Below the pieces are notes generated by a model. It did no database searches. It was given only the letters and a program-made list of their open reading frames with translations, and was not told the DNA's origin. The translations under genes were made by a program, and so were the position numbers. Shown one piece after another: positions 32,325-41,531 of a stretch of 64,000 nt of DNA; position 1 is the stretch's first letter; each line of letters starts with the position of its first letter. Where the stretch lies: assembly GCA_045636945.1 (NCBI GenBank), contig JAZTYO010000014.1, positions 1-64,000 of the forward strand, in the 5' to 3' direction. Source of the DNA: UMGS172 sp045636945. Its GTDB lineage: Bacteria; Bacillota; Clostridia; Oscillospirales; Acutalibacteraceae.

Positions 32325-33731
32325 ATGTTCGATTACAAAGTAAAAATCGGTCTTGTGCCTTTGCGTCGTGACACTACCAACCGTCCTGCAAAAACCTTTT
32401 TGACTTGGGTTTCGGCAGAGGAGAGAGGTCACAGATTCGTTGAGTACATTGAGAAGAACTTTACCAACGAGAACGTTGAGTTTGTTGATACCAAGGGTCT
32501 TGGCTGTAACGATCTTATTTACAATGAGGAATCGGTTAACGACACCGTAGCACGCTTCAAGGAAGCAGGTGTTGATGCTGTTCTTATCATCAACGCAAAC
32601 TTTGGTAACGAAGAGGCTGCCTCCGACCTTGCAATGGCTATGGATAAGCCAGTTTGCATCTGGGCTCCTCTCGATGATGAGTACTATGAGCACGGTATGC
32701 GTCCTACCGATTCGCAGTGCGGTTCTTTCGGTCTTTCCCGTCAGATGCAGAGATACCACATACCTTTTAGCCACATCAACTGCTGCCGTGTTGATTCCGA
32801 CACCTTTGCAGAGGGCTTTGACAGCTTTGTTAGAGTTGCTTGTATGGTTAAGAACTTCCGCGGTATGCGTATCGGTCAGCTTGGTGCCCGTCCCAAGCCC
32901 TTCTTCTCGGTTATCTGGAACGAAGGCGAGCTGATGGAGAAGTTCGGCATCAGAATCATTCCTATTAACTTCGCATTCGTTCAGCAGACCTATAACGAGG
33001 TTAAGGAAACCATGCAGGACGAGATTAAAGAGGTTCTGCAGTATTTTAACGACAACTACGAGATGGACGACCTTACCCCGAAATATCTCGACACAATGGC
33101 TACTATGGTTGTTACATACAAGAAGCTGTTCAAGGATTACAATGTTGATATTATGTCTAGTGAGTGTTGGACCGGCTTCATTCAGATGTTTGATGGCTTC
33201 TGCCCTTGTGCAGTATTCGGTGTTTTGAATGACATGGGTTACTATGTTGCTTGTGAAAGCGATATGCACTGTGCAATAACCGCAAGTTTGCTTACCTCTG
33301 CAACTCTTGGCAAGAAGAGACCTTTCCTTGGTGAGTTCACCGTTCGTCATCCCGAGAACAAGAATGCAGAGCTTCTCTGGCACTGTGGACCCTTCCCGTT
33401 GTCTGTCAAGGCTGCCGATAGCCCTGCGTTGCTCGTAAATCAGCGTGAGTGGTTCCGTGCAAAGGACGGCACCTACACTGTAGCACGTATCGATCAGGAA
33501 AGCGGCAACTATATGGTATTACCCTTGGTTTGCAACACCTGTGAAGGCCCCGAAACCCACGGCACCTACCTCTGGGGTGAGTTTGAAAACCTCGACAAGA
33601 TTGAGGACAGACTTCTCGACGGTCCTTACATTCACCACTTTGTAGAAATCGAAGGCGATTACAGAAAAGAGTTCAAGGAGTTCTGCAAGTACTTCCCGAA
33701 CCTTAAGTACGACGATTCCTGCGAGAAATAA
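32325..33731 (+). CDS. L-fucose/L-arabinose isomerase-fold protein
   Basis: A 468-residue protein of the COG2407 type. KIGLVPLRRDTTNRPAKTF, VDAVLIINANFGNEEAASDLA, RPTDSQCGSFGLSRQMQRY and RIGQLGARPKPFFSVIWNE define it, with the metal Glu/Asp region SSECWTGFIQMFDGFCPC and CESDMHCAITASLL. LWHCGPFPLS near the end matches the fucose isomerase domain 3. ATG 32325 follows GAGGTG. Its strong context (own promoter) and high codon regularity suggest good expression. The exact sugar is unknown; no kinase or aldolase is linked. Confidence 0.82.
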   Translation: MFDYKVKIGLVPLRRDTTNRPAKTFLTWVSAEERGHRFVEYIEKNFTNENVEFVDTKGLGCNDLIYNEESVNDTVARFKEAGVDAVLIINANFGNEEAASDLAMAMDKPVCIWAPLDDEYYEHGMRPTDSQCGSFGLSRQMQRYHIPFSHINCCRVDSDTFAEGFDSFVRVACMVKNFRGMRIGQLGARPKPFFSVIWNEGELMEKFGIRIIPINFAFVQQTYNEVKETMQDEIKEVLQYFNDNYEMDDLTPKYLDTMATMVVTYKKLFKDYNVDIMSSECWTGFIQMFDGFCPCAVFGVLNDMGYYVACESDMHCAITASLLTSATLGKKRPFLGEFTVRHPENKNAELLWHCGPFPLSVKAADSPALLVNQREWFRAKDGTYTVARIDQESGNYMVLPLVCNTCEGPETHGTYLWGEFENLDKIEDRLLDGPYIHHFVEIEGDYRKEFKEFCKYFPNLKYDDSCEK

Positions 33732-33756
33732 TTATAAAAATTCAACGCCCTCTCGT

Positions 33757-34200
33757 CTGAACTGCCCCAATTTGTGCGGACAGTACAAAAAAGCCTCTTA
33801 TGGTAACAAATATTAAATTTTAAGCAACATACTGACTTCGTTTTTCAAGCGGAGTCAGTTTTGTTTTAAGTTGTATACGTTGATGATTGTAGAAATGGAT
33901 GTACTCACCTATGATGAGGCGAGCCTCCTCATAGGTCTGAAGTTTTACTCGGTAAATACACTCTGTTTTGAGAATTGAGAAGAAATTTTCTGCTAAAGCA
34001 TTGTCATACGGATTGCCACGTCTTGACATTCTCGTATCTTTTCAGCCAAGGGCAGATCCCATGCAGGTATATCCATACGAGATACGAATCCGTAATACCC
34101 ACTTCGTGATACTTTGAAGAACCTACACATTTCACTAACCGAATATTTATCTTTGTGACGATAGATTACCATATATTTTACGCTTGTCCTCACTTCCTTT
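33757..34200 (-). mobile_element. IS3-family (IS150-type) element remnant
   Basis: One terminal repeat is visible at about 33759-33783 (TGAACTGCCCCAATTTGTGC, IS3-like). Two pieces of orfB remain. At 33993-34193, SVSEMCRFFKVSRSGYYGF is the start of the IS3 transposase orfB. At 33820-34029, MSRRGNPYDNALAENFFSIL, YIHFYNHQRIQLK and PLEKRSQYV are the C-terminal end of the DDE domain. The middle of the catalytic domain is missing, and the two frames differ; ATGTCAAG-like microhomology marks the joint near 34020. orfA and the other end are absent. It cannot transpose. Confidence 0.85.
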
Positions 34201-34933
34201 CGGTGAGCGTCGTTTTAGGTCCGCTTTTATCAATATCACAAAATACCGCTTCAAGGCAGGCACGTCCAAGCTCAGAACCAGAGAAGGTATCGCCGATGAA
34301 ATGACCGTAACCGCCGATTCTGTGGCGCTTACCGTGATATGAAGAATATATAATCGAGCCTGTGCCGAGTATGGCAATAACACCGTCTTTACCTCGTAAA
34401 CCTGCCGAAATGTTATTTTCAGCATCACTACCAACAGTAAGACTTGATAAATTGAGCTTTTTAAGACGTTCCAGAACAGTCTTTTGGTTGTCCTCAATTC
34501 CGCAACCTGCACTACCTATAAAGACCGAAACCTTACCTAAAGGTATATCGGTACAAATCTGCTTAATACCGTCTTGAAATACCGAAACAGCAGTGTCAAT
34601 ACCAACGCTTGTCGGTTTGCAGGCACCCAAGGTCAAGGTTTTTAAAATAATCCCATCCTTGTTGGTCAGCATAAATTTAGTCTTTGTACCGCCACCGTCA
34701 ACACCTAAAAAGTAGGTTGCCTCCTCGCGAAAATCGAAAAGAGTGTTCAGGTCGGTGTCAAGCACACGGGCAAGCTCGGGCAAAATCTCGGATGGGGGAT
34801 AAGCCACGCCTGATTCCCACTTGCTTATGGCTTTTCCTGAATAGGAAAGCATTTCGGAAAGCTTGACTTGGCTGAAACCTGCTTTCTTTCGTGCAATTTT
34901 TAAGTTGTTGGCAAAAAGTTGTTTGTTGTTCAT
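34190..34933 (-). pseudogene. HTH-XRE plus BadF/BcrA-type kinase, truncated by the IS
   Basis: About 247 codons remain. Residues 1-60 are an XRE helix-turn-helix (NLKIARKKAGFSQVKLSEML, GKAISKWESGVAYP). A BadF/BadG/BcrA/BcrD-type ATPase (GlcNAc-kinase-like) domain follows, with YFLGVDGGGTKTKFMLTN (phosphate 1), GSAGCGIED, and AILGTGSIIYSSYHGKRHRIGGYGHFIGD (part). The domain breaks after DKSGPKTTLTE, where IS3 remnant DNA begins near 34200, so its C-terminal half is lost. ATG 34933 follows GGAAAG. It was a self-contained sugar-sensing regulator/kinase. Confidence 0.78.
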
Positions 34934-35049
34934 TCTTTCCGCATTCTTTATTGTTATAATTATTATACAAGACAAAACTCTACTTGAAAATCCTCAAAAA
35001 CAGGAAATATATATATATAAATGTCCACAAATCGTGGAGAAATAATAAA

Positions 35050-35084
35050 AAACAAGACTCCTTATCGTTAAAATAAGGAGTCTT
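35050..35084 (-). terminator. terminator of malQ
   Basis: A 12-bp stem (AAGACTCCTTAT/ATAAGGAGTCTT, 35054-35084) runs into GTTTTTTATT on the minus strand. Confidence 0.85.
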
Positions 35085-35097
35085 TGGTTTGCATTGT

Positions 35098-36528
35098 TTA
35101 CCGTCTGTAAACGTAGTTAAGTCTTTTGTATTTCTTGCAGTCGAGTAATTTTAACTGTTCCAAGGTGATTCGGTAGGACCAGTTCCCTTCGGACTTACCG
35201 GGAATATTAAGACGGGTATCTGAACCGTATTTCAAAAGGTCCTGAATGGGGAAGATGACGGTTCCTGCATGGCTGCCCATCATGGTTGCAATAATACGGT
35301 CATAGCAGGCATCCCAATTTTTGTCGAAATATCCGCAATATTCGAGCATACCCTTACGGGTTTTATCGTCCAATTCCCACACATAACCAAGCAGGGTGTT
35401 GTTGTCGTGAGTTCCTGTGTAGGCTATGCAGTTGTTGGGGTAGTTATGGGGTTGATGTGCACTGTCGCAATCATTGATAAATCCAAATTGGAAAACCCTC
35501 ATGCCGGGGAAACCGCTGTATTTAACAAGGTCTATAACCTCTTGAGTGATGTCGCCCAAATCCTCGGCAATAACAAAATTCTCACCGCGGATAGAGTTTA
35601 CCATATTAATGAAATCCTTGCCTGGACCCTTGACCCAACGGCCTTCCTTGGCGGTTTTGGCTGTGGCAGGAACACTCCAATAGCTTTCCAAACCTCTGAA
35701 ATGGTCGATTCTCACTCCGTCGAACAGTTCAAACATATTAAGAAGTCGTGCTTTCCACCATGAAAATCCGTTCTTCTTCATCTTTTCCCAATCATAAAGC
35801 GGATTGCCCCAAAGCTGACCGTCCTCGGCAAAATAATCGGGAGGTACGCCTGCAACGTCGGTGGGATGATATTCCGAATCCAAAAGGAACATATCGCGGT
35901 TGCCCCAAACGTCGCTCGAATCGAGTGATACGTATATCGGGATGTCGCCGATGACCTTTATGTTTTTTGAGTGGGCATATTCCAGTATATCCTTCCATTG
36001 ACGGAAAAACTCGTACTGCACAAAGTACCACATAAAGAGTACGTCACGGTCGGGGGTATCCTCGGTCCAATCGAGCCATTCTGCATCGTTATTGGCGGTC
36101 TTTAACGCCATAAACTTACAGCACTGCTCAATATAGGAATGTTCATTAATAAATTCAAGTACATCACGACGGTCGGTTACTCTTTTTGAAGCCTTAAAAA
36201 GAAGGTCCATTCTCTCAAGACGCAAACGGTCAAATTCGCAGGAATAAGGTGTTTTCTGACGTGCTTCAAAAAGCTCGTCAGCAGTTATAAGCTTTTGTTC
36301 AAAAAGAATTTCGGGGTCGATAAAAAACGGGTTTCCGCCAAATGCCGAATATGATTTATAGGGTGAGTTGCATTCGTCAATCATACCGAAAGGGAGTACC
36401 TGCCAGTATGAAAAACCGCAGTCGGCCAAAAAGTCGATAAAGCCTTTAGCATACTTGCCAAATGTTCCGATAGAATAATCTCCCGGTAGTGAGGATATAT
36501 GCAGTAAAACACCACTTGCTCTTTTCAT
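35098..36528 (-). CDS. malQ: 4-alpha-glucanotransferase (GH77)
   Basis: A 476-residue amylomaltase that disproportionates malto-oligosaccharides. RASGVLLHISSLPGDYSIGTFG is the GH77 start. GVRIDHFRGLESYWSVP has the nucleophile Asp, FVIAEDLGDI the acid/base Glu, and YTGTHDNNTLLGYV the third Asp. MIDECNSPYKSYSAFGGNPFFIDPE (part) is the acceptor site. ATG 36528 follows AAAGGA at 9 nt; three codons of open frame above start at TTG. Single gene with terminator; glycogen or starch genes are not adjacent. Confidence 0.96.
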   Translation of the reverse strand: MKRASGVLLHISSLPGDYSIGTFGKYAKGFIDFLADCGFSYWQVLPFGMIDECNSPYKSYSAFGGNPFFIDPEILFEQKLITADELFEARQKTPYSCEFDRLRLERMDLLFKASKRVTDRRDVLEFINEHSYIEQCCKFMALKTANNDAEWLDWTEDTPDRDVLFMWYFVQYEFFRQWKDILEYAHSKNIKVIGDIPIYVSLDSSDVWGNRDMFLLDSEYHPTDVAGVPPDYFAEDGQLWGNPLYDWEKMKKNGFSWWKARLLNMFELFDGVRIDHFRGLESYWSVPATAKTAKEGRWVKGPGKDFINMVNSIRGENFVIAEDLGDITQEVIDLVKYSGFPGMRVFQFGFINDCDSAHQPHNYPNNCIAYTGTHDNNTLLGYVWELDDKTRKGMLEYCGYFDKNWDACYDRIIATMMGSHAGTVIFPIQDLLKYGSDTRLNIPGKSEGNWSYRITLEQLKLLDCKKYKRLNYVYRR

Positions 36529-36548
36529 AGTTGTCAATCCTTTGTATT

Positions 36549-37370
36549 TTATATTAACGCTATAAGTGCCGCTAAGTTTCCTCTTTCACCTTTGGTGTAG
36601 CGGTGTGAGAAAAAATCATTATGTAGACACTCGGTGCAGAGGTCGGTCACAGAAATATTATCGGGTGTAATGCCTGCGAGAATGAGGGTCTGACGGTTGG
36701 TTTCCCAAAGGTCAATGTGGTATTTCCCGTTGCCGTCATAGGTAATAATGCGGTCAAGGTCAACACCCTGCATTTTCATAAACTCATCATAAACGGGCTT
36801 ATCAACCTCAAAACAGCAGGGTCCAATCGACGGTGCAATACCAACCCTTATATACTTTGGATTACAGCCAAAATGCTCCTGCATCATTTCCACCGTCTTT
36901 TTGCCTATCATACCGACAGTGCCTCTCCAACCTGCGTGCGAGGTGGCAATAACCTGCTTTACGGGGTCGTAAAACAGCAGTCCGACACAGTCGGCATACT
37001 GCGTAACAAGGGTAAGACCTTTTACGTTGGTAATAAGTCCGTCAACGTCATCGTAATCGCGGTCACAGACTATGCCTTTGCCTGCATCTTCCTCTGTAAC
37101 TATTCGGATGTTGGTTGTGTGGGTCTGATGCGATAAAACACATTTTTTATAATCAGTCCCCAACGCATTGCAGATGCGTTTGTAGTTTTCAAGTACAGCC
37201 TCAGGGTCGTCTCCACGGGTAAACGACATATTCATAGTGCTGAAAATACCCTTTGAAACACCGCCGTGACGGGTGGTGAAGCAGTGGGTAACACCGTCAC
37301 ACAAAAGAGAAGGGAACTGCACGAGTCGGAGTCCATTTTTATCGATGATTTTAAGATTATTACTGTTCAT
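36549..37370 (-). CDS. pgeF: peptidoglycan editing factor / laccase-domain protein
   Basis: A 273-residue member of the YfiH/PgeF family. FTTRHGGVSKGIFSTMNM, VLSHQTHTTNIRIV, TQYADCVGLLFYDP and TSHAGWRGTVGMIG hold the Zn/Cu-binding His and Cys residues, and GPCCFEVDKPVYDEF follows. In E. coli PgeF removes wrongly placed L-Ser from muropeptides; other members have polyphenol oxidase or purine nucleoside activity. It starts 8 nt after the MBL gene ends, using GAGG in that gene's tail, so translation is coupled. Confidence 0.92.
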   Translation of the reverse strand: MNSNNLKIIDKNGLRLVQFPSLLCDGVTHCFTTRHGGVSKGIFSTMNMSFTRGDDPEAVLENYKRICNALGTDYKKCVLSHQTHTTNIRIVTEEDAGKGIVCDRDYDDVDGLITNVKGLTLVTQYADCVGLLFYDPVKQVIATSHAGWRGTVGMIGKKTVEMMQEHFGCNPKYIRVGIAPSIGPCCFEVDKPVYDEFMKMQGVDLDRIITYDGNGKYHIDLWETNRQTLILAGITPDNISVTDLCTECLHNDFFSHRYTKGERGNLAALIALI

Positions 37371-37378
37371 ACAATACC

Positions 37379-38278
37379 TCAGCGATTTCCGTCAAGCATA
37401 ATACTGTCATCGGTTTCAATATTAAAACCACCGTCATAGCATTTTGCTATAACCGTGCCTACGGTATCGGTACGCAAAACTTTTGAACCATTTTCGCCAA
37501 GTCGCTCGATAGCCTCATCATGCGGATGGCCGTAGGTGTTGCCCTCACCCGACGATATTACCGAAACCTGAGGAGTAACAGCCTTTAAAAAGCTGTCGGT
37601 ACAGGAATCCCTGCTGCCGTGGTGTCCAACCTTCAGTATATCGGCATCAAGATTAAGGTCACAGTCGAGCATATCGAGTTCTGACGGTTTTTCGGCGTCA
37701 CCCGTGAAAAGAATTGTGTTGGTGAAGCAATCGACCAAAAGACCAAGCGAATAGTCGTTCATATCACTGTAAATCGAGTCCTTGCGAGGAGCAACGGCTG
37801 TGATATTGATGTTTTCTTTTTCTGAAATAACAGTACCTGCGGTAAGATACAGTTCGCGGCATTTTTCTTCCTTTACAGCATCGACAGTGTTTTTGTAGGT
37901 TGCCGATTCGGGCAGATAGTCCTCATCGATATCGGGCATACACACCGTCGATATCGCAAAATCCTCAAATATATCCAAAGCACCGCCGATATGGTCCTCG
38001 TGCGGATGTGTCAAAACGAAATAATCAATGACGTCAATATCCAAATCACTCAAAAATTCGCTGATTTTCTTGCCGTCAGCCTTGTTGCCTGCATCGATAA
38101 GCATTACTGTGCTGTCAGGAAAGAGCAGAAGTGAACAGTCAGCCTGACCGACGTCGAAGAAATACACCTTAAGTGAGCCGTCATCTATTGTATTATTTGG
38201 CTTTTTGGCTTGGCAACCCGAGAATAATCCAATCAGTAAAACAATCGTCAGTGCGAGCATTATAAAACGTTTAGTCAT
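37379..38278 (-). CDS. ComEC C-terminal-like MBL-fold lipoprotein
   Basis: A 299-residue extracellular metallo-beta-lactamase-fold hydrolase. Lipobox GLFSGC, then YFFDVGQADCSLLLFPDS and MLIDAGNK, the metal motif THPHEDHIGGALD, FTGDAEKPSE, and KVGHHGSRDSCTDSFL. This is the pattern of the ComEC nuclease domain and of stand-alone secreted MBL proteins. ComEA in this genome lies 19 kb away (57711). Possible roles are degradation of one DNA strand in uptake, or phosphodiester hydrolysis; the substrate is unknown. AGAGG precedes ATG. Confidence 0.85.
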   Translation of the reverse strand: MTKRFIMLALTIVLLIGLFSGCQAKKPNNTIDDGSLKVYFFDVGQADCSLLLFPDSTVMLIDAGNKADGKKISEFLSDLDIDVIDYFVLTHPHEDHIGGALDIFEDFAISTVCMPDIDEDYLPESATYKNTVDAVKEEKCRELYLTAGTVISEKENINITAVAPRKDSIYSDMNDYSLGLLVDCFTNTILFTGDAEKPSELDMLDCDLNLDADILKVGHHGSRDSCTDSFLKAVTPQVSVISSGEGNTYGHPHDEAIERLGENGSKVLRTDTVGTVIAKCYDGGFNIETDDSIMLDGNR

Positions 38279-38361
38279 AAAAACCTCTAAAATTAATTGT
38301 ATAGTATTTACACACTTATATTATAGTATTTTTCGAATATTAATGCAACATCAAATATAAA

Positions 38362-38397
38362 AAAGCACGAACCGGTTCAGGTGAGGGCTCGTGCTTT
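38362..38397 (-). terminator. terminator of apbE-DUF1622
   Basis: The arms AAAGCACGA and TCGTGCTTT (38362-38370/38389-38397) pair and on the minus strand continue into TTTTTATATTT. Confidence 0.8.
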
Positions 38398-38405
38398 AAT
38401 ATTTG

Positions 38406-38789
38406 TTACTGTTCTTTTTCTGAGTTGTCAGGTGTGGGAGTAGGATTGGTTTTCTCTTCAAATCGCATTTCCCAATGGATTATGAAGGCCAACAATGCAC
38501 GGAGTATGACAACAACACCGAGGATTGCCAATTCTTCAAGATTATGAATTATTACCGTTTTGATAATCTCAGCACCCATCTTGAATTCTAAAGCCAAAGA
38601 AAGAGCCTTACCGAGTTCAACAACGATGTGATACGGAGTCTTCTTCAAAAGGCTTTGAACAAGGTGTATTAATGCACGGCAGGAGCCGATTATAATGATT
38701 ACGATGCCGATTAATTCCAATACGTGAGCAGAAATCTCTGCAAGGGGATACAAAAAATCTTTAAACTGTGTTACAAACTGTTCTAACAT
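38406..38789 (-). CDS. DUF1622 membrane protein
   Basis: A 127-residue protein with two or three membrane helices: VLELIGIVIIIIGSCRALI, a region ELGKALSLALEFKMGAEIIKT, and LEELAILGVVVILRALLAFII. The motif ALxxALEFxxxAEIxxT is characteristic of DUF1622. A polar tail ends it. I choose ATG 38789, 7 nt after GAGGTG; ATG 38795 is a possible alternative. The ribosome binding site sits over the apbE stop codon. Function unknown. Confidence 0.85.
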   Translation of the reverse strand: MLEQFVTQFKDFLYPLAEISAHVLELIGIVIIIIGSCRALIHLVQSLLKKTPYHIVVELGKALSLALEFKMGAEIIKTVIIHNLEELAILGVVVILRALLAFIIHWEMRFEEKTNPTPTPDNSEKEQ

Positions 38790-38800
38790 ATTCATACACC

Positions 38801-39850
38801 TCATTCTACAAAACTATTCCAACCGGATGAGAGGGCTATTTTACCGTCCTCAGTTACCCACATTGCCTCGGTATCGTCTATCGAATCAATCAATGCCATT
38901 CCTTCTTGCAAAGGTAAACAGAACAAAGCGGTTGACAGTGCGTCACCTAACCCCGAATTTTTGCAAATAATAGATACCGACAAGTAACCTTTGGCAGGCA
39001 TCAAAGTGTCAGGATGGATAATATGATGATACGGCTTTCCGTCAACGTAATAAAAACGTTGATACGAACCACTGGTTACCACCGAGTAACCGTTTATATT
39101 GATATAAGAAAGATAATCTCCACCGTTTGGGTTTTCGATTCCGACCTTCCAATCTGAGCCGTCAGCCTTACCGCCCAAAGCACGGACGTTACCACCTGCA
39201 TTCAGCACGTAGTTGGTAATACCTTTTTGTTCAAAGTATTGTGCAATCCGATCGACTGCATATCCTTTGGCAAGGGCACCTACATCCAACTTCATAAGAG
39301 GGTCGGATATAAATACTGTGCTGTTAGCCTCATCAATAATAAGGTTGTTTATATCAGTATGTTCTGCGGCAGATTGCAATTTATCCATAGGGGGAAGGGA
39401 TGCTTCTGCAGGGTTATCTATACCGATGGTGCGGTAATCGTGCCACAAGGACAAAACGCTTCCCATAGCAATGTTCATAATGCCGTTGGTCTTAGTGTGC
39501 ATTTCCTTGGCATACAGCAGGAGGTCAATGATACGGCGGTCAACCGTAACGGTGGGATGAACTCCGTCAACAAGCTCATTGACCGTACACATATTTTCAA
39601 GCCCGTTAAAACGATGGTATATGGAATATAACCGATGGTATTCACCAAACTGCTTGAGCATTTCGTTAGCGATTGCATCAAATTCTTCCTGACTGTTTTC
39701 GTATCCGGTGATGGTGATAACCGTATCGAAATAATCCATCGAATAGGCAGTGTATTTATTTTTTGCGGTAGCCGTCGGTTGCGAACAAGAGCATAGGATA
39801 CTAAAGCACAAGCAAACTGCAACCAAAAGGCAAATAATTCGTTTTTTCAT
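38801..39850 (-). CDS. apbE: FAD:protein FMN transferase, lipoprotein
   Basis: A 349-residue ApbE. Lipobox SILCSCS anchors it outside the membrane. YFDTVITITGYENS is the usual start, KLDVGALAKGYAVDRIAQ the FAD/Mg2+ motif, NYVLNAGGNVRALG and TSGSYQRFYYVDGKPYHHIIHP (part) the catalytic core. It attaches FMN to Ser/Thr of S/T-G-A-T motifs in flavoproteins, here most likely RnfG and RnfD encoded just upstream on the same strand. Confidence 0.95.
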   Translation of the reverse strand: MKKRIICLLVAVCLCFSILCSCSQPTATAKNKYTAYSMDYFDTVITITGYENSQEEFDAIANEMLKQFGEYHRLYSIYHRFNGLENMCTVNELVDGVHPTVTVDRRIIDLLLYAKEMHTKTNGIMNIAMGSVLSLWHDYRTIGIDNPAEASLPPMDKLQSAAEHTDINNLIIDEANSTVFISDPLMKLDVGALAKGYAVDRIAQYFEQKGITNYVLNAGGNVRALGGKADGSDWKVGIENPNGGDYLSYININGYSVVTSGSYQRFYYVDGKPYHHIIHPDTLMPAKGYLSVSIICKNSGLGDALSTALFCLPLQEGMALIDSIDDTEAMWVTEDGKIALSSGWNSFVE

Positions 39851-39867
39851 AATTATTATTTAGACAA

Positions 39868-39892
39868 TAAAAGGGGAGATGTTGCTCTCCCC
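39868..39892 (-). terminator. terminator after the repeat lipoprotein gene
   Basis: GGGGAGA (39873-39879) and TCTCCCC (39886-39892) pair; on the minus strand the tail is TTTTATT. Confidence 0.75.
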
Positions 39893-39923
39893 GTTAGTTG
39901 TACTATGTAGTTGTGTTATCTGA

Positions 39924-40940
39924 TCAGATTTTAGAAGCAGCCTTAACAAAACCGGTAACGTATATGGTGCAACCTGCAGCCTTAAGGTCTGCAACGCCCT
40001 TGCCATCTTCAGCAACTAAGCCTGCGATTTCGGTAGCGGTCTTGCCGATGCAAGCTGCATCGAAAGCAGCTGCCTGCTCAAACCACTCTTTTGCAGCGTT
40101 GCCGTAAGCAACCATACCGTAGTTGGTGCCCTGATCCTTTTTGGAAACAACAGCCTTAGTGGTGTCGAGAGTAGAAACACCCTTGTTGGTGAAGGTGAAA
40201 GAAATCTCAACGCAATCGCTGATAGCAGCTACAACCTTGCCGTCAGCATCGGTAGCAGCAGCAAATACATAGGTAGAAACCTTGTTGCTTCCGTCTTTCT
40301 CTTCGGTAGCATCGGTGCAGGTCTGCTCGGTAGCAGCGGTAACCTTAATGGTGTTACCTGCTACAACGTTAGAGGTAGCTGCGCTGTTGTAAGCCTTCTC
40401 AATAGCGTTGATAAACTCGTTGATCATAATGGTGCAGCCTGCGTTAACAACGTCAGCAGAACCCTTCTTGTCCTCGCCAACCGAAGCCTTTACTTCAGCA
40501 ATGGTCTTGCCTGCTACAAATGTTTCGAAAGCATCAGCCTGCTCATACCACTCTTTCTTAGCACCGCCGTAAGTAACCATGTTGTAGTCCTTGCCAAGCT
40601 CGTACTTGGTCTTGAACTCAGCATTGGCAACTGCCTTGCCGTCAGCGGTAAAGCCTACGGTGTTGCTTGCAGTGTCGAGTGCACAGGAAACGATCTTACC
40701 GTCCTTATCAACGGTAACAGCAGCGAAGGTGACGTCTATCTTGCCGGAACCGTCTTTATCTGCGGTTGCATCGGTGGTAGAGGTAGCGCTGATATCAAGG
40801 CCAAAACCGAACTTGAGGGTTTCAACGGTTGCAGCAGCGTCACTGCTTGTGTTGTCAGCTACGGGATCTTTTCCACAGCCAACAAAAATAGAAGAAATTG
40901 CTAAAATGAGACACAATACCAATAAAAAACTTCTTTTCAT
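39924..40940 (-). CDS. lipoprotein with two tandem repeats of an unassigned domain
   Basis: A 338-residue lipoprotein (lipobox SIFVGC) with two about 150-residue copies of one domain. Both copies share KEWxEQAxAF...GKTxxEI...EDxKGxADxxxAGCTI; copy 1 has KKEWYEQADAFETFVAGKTI and copy 2 has KEWFEQAAAFDAACIGKTA. No SGAT flavinylation motif and no CxxC are present. It has its own consensus promoter and terminator between apbE and the rnf operon. I do not recognise the domain. The context suggests an extracytoplasmic partner of flavin-based electron transfer. ATG 40940 follows AGGAGG. Confidence 0.75.
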   Translation of the reverse strand: MKRSFLLVLCLILAISSIFVGCGKDPVADNTSSDAAATVETLKFGFGLDISATSTTDATADKDGSGKIDVTFAAVTVDKDGKIVSCALDTASNTVGFTADGKAVANAEFKTKYELGKDYNMVTYGGAKKEWYEQADAFETFVAGKTIAEVKASVGEDKKGSADVVNAGCTIMINEFINAIEKAYNSAATSNVVAGNTIKVTAATEQTCTDATEEKDGSNKVSTYVFAAATDADGKVVAAISDCVEISFTFTNKGVSTLDTTKAVVSKKDQGTNYGMVAYGNAAKEWFEQAAAFDAACIGKTATEIAGLVAEDGKGVADLKAAGCTIYVTGFVKAASKI

Positions 40941-40984
40941 GATTAAAAATCCTCCTGAAATTATTTTAATTAACTTGCTAACAT

Positions 40985-41013
40985 ATAATACACAATACAC
41001 GTTGTTTTGTCAA
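40985..41013 (-). promoter_or_regulatory. consensus promoter of the repeat lipoprotein
   Basis: On the minus strand TTGACA (41008-41013), 17-bp spacer, TATTAT (40985-40990). The -35 lies 8 bp from the end of the Gx transporter gene. Confidence 0.85.
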
Positions 41014-41020
41014 CAACTAT

Positions 41021-41521
41021 TTAAATATTTTTTGGAATCCTTTTAACGAGCAACGAACCGCATAATCCAATCAAAATACCTGCGATTGTTCCCGTGACTG
41101 TTAATACGACAAGGTAATATCCAAGCTCGGATGTTTCGAGCAGTACCATTGCCGCAAGAATCTGACCAACATTGTGCGAAACACCGCCTGCAACACTTAC
41201 GCCTACTGTTGATAAAAACTTCATACGCTGAAGTATTATCATCACCAACATACTTAACACACCGCCGACCAAACTGTATATAAGCGACATTGTATTGCCG
41301 AAAAGTACGCTTACCAGCACAATTCTCAAAAGAGAAACCGAGGATGCAAAAATAGGTCCGCGTCGGTATAGCAAAAATACGATAATTATATTAGGCAAGC
41401 CCATTTTAATTCCCGGAATAGCCGAAAACAGAGGCGGAAGTATTGCTTCTACATAAGCCAATATCATAGCCAAAGTGGTAAACAGGCCAACAAATGCGAT
41501 GGTTTTAGCTTTCTTTGCCAC
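41021..41521 (-). CDS. Gx transporter / heptaprenyl diphosphate synthase component I-like
   Basis: A 166-residue membrane protein with five or so helices. IAFVGLFTTLAMILAYVEAILPPLFSAIPGIKMGLPNI (part) and GLLIGLCGSLLVKRI-like end match the Gx/HepS-I membrane family, often found next to rnf genes in Clostridia. The start is GTG 41521, 6 nt after AGGAGG; the frame's TTG two codons up is too close to the ribosome binding site. The transported molecule is unknown. Confidence 0.8.
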   Translation of the reverse strand: MAKKAKTIAFVGLFTTLAMILAYVEAILPPLFSAIPGIKMGLPNIIIVFLLYRRGPIFASSVSLLRIVLVSVLFGNTMSLIYSLVGGVLSMLVMIILQRMKFLSTVGVSVAGGVSHNVGQILAAMVLLETSELGYYLVVLTVTGTIAGILIGLCGSLLVKRIPKNI

Positions 41522-41531
41522 AAGCAACCTC

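Noticed and set aside
32292..33383. 363-codon minus-strand frame opposite the isomerase-like gene
   Set aside because: It mirrors the conserved sense gene; no start signal and no recognisable motif.
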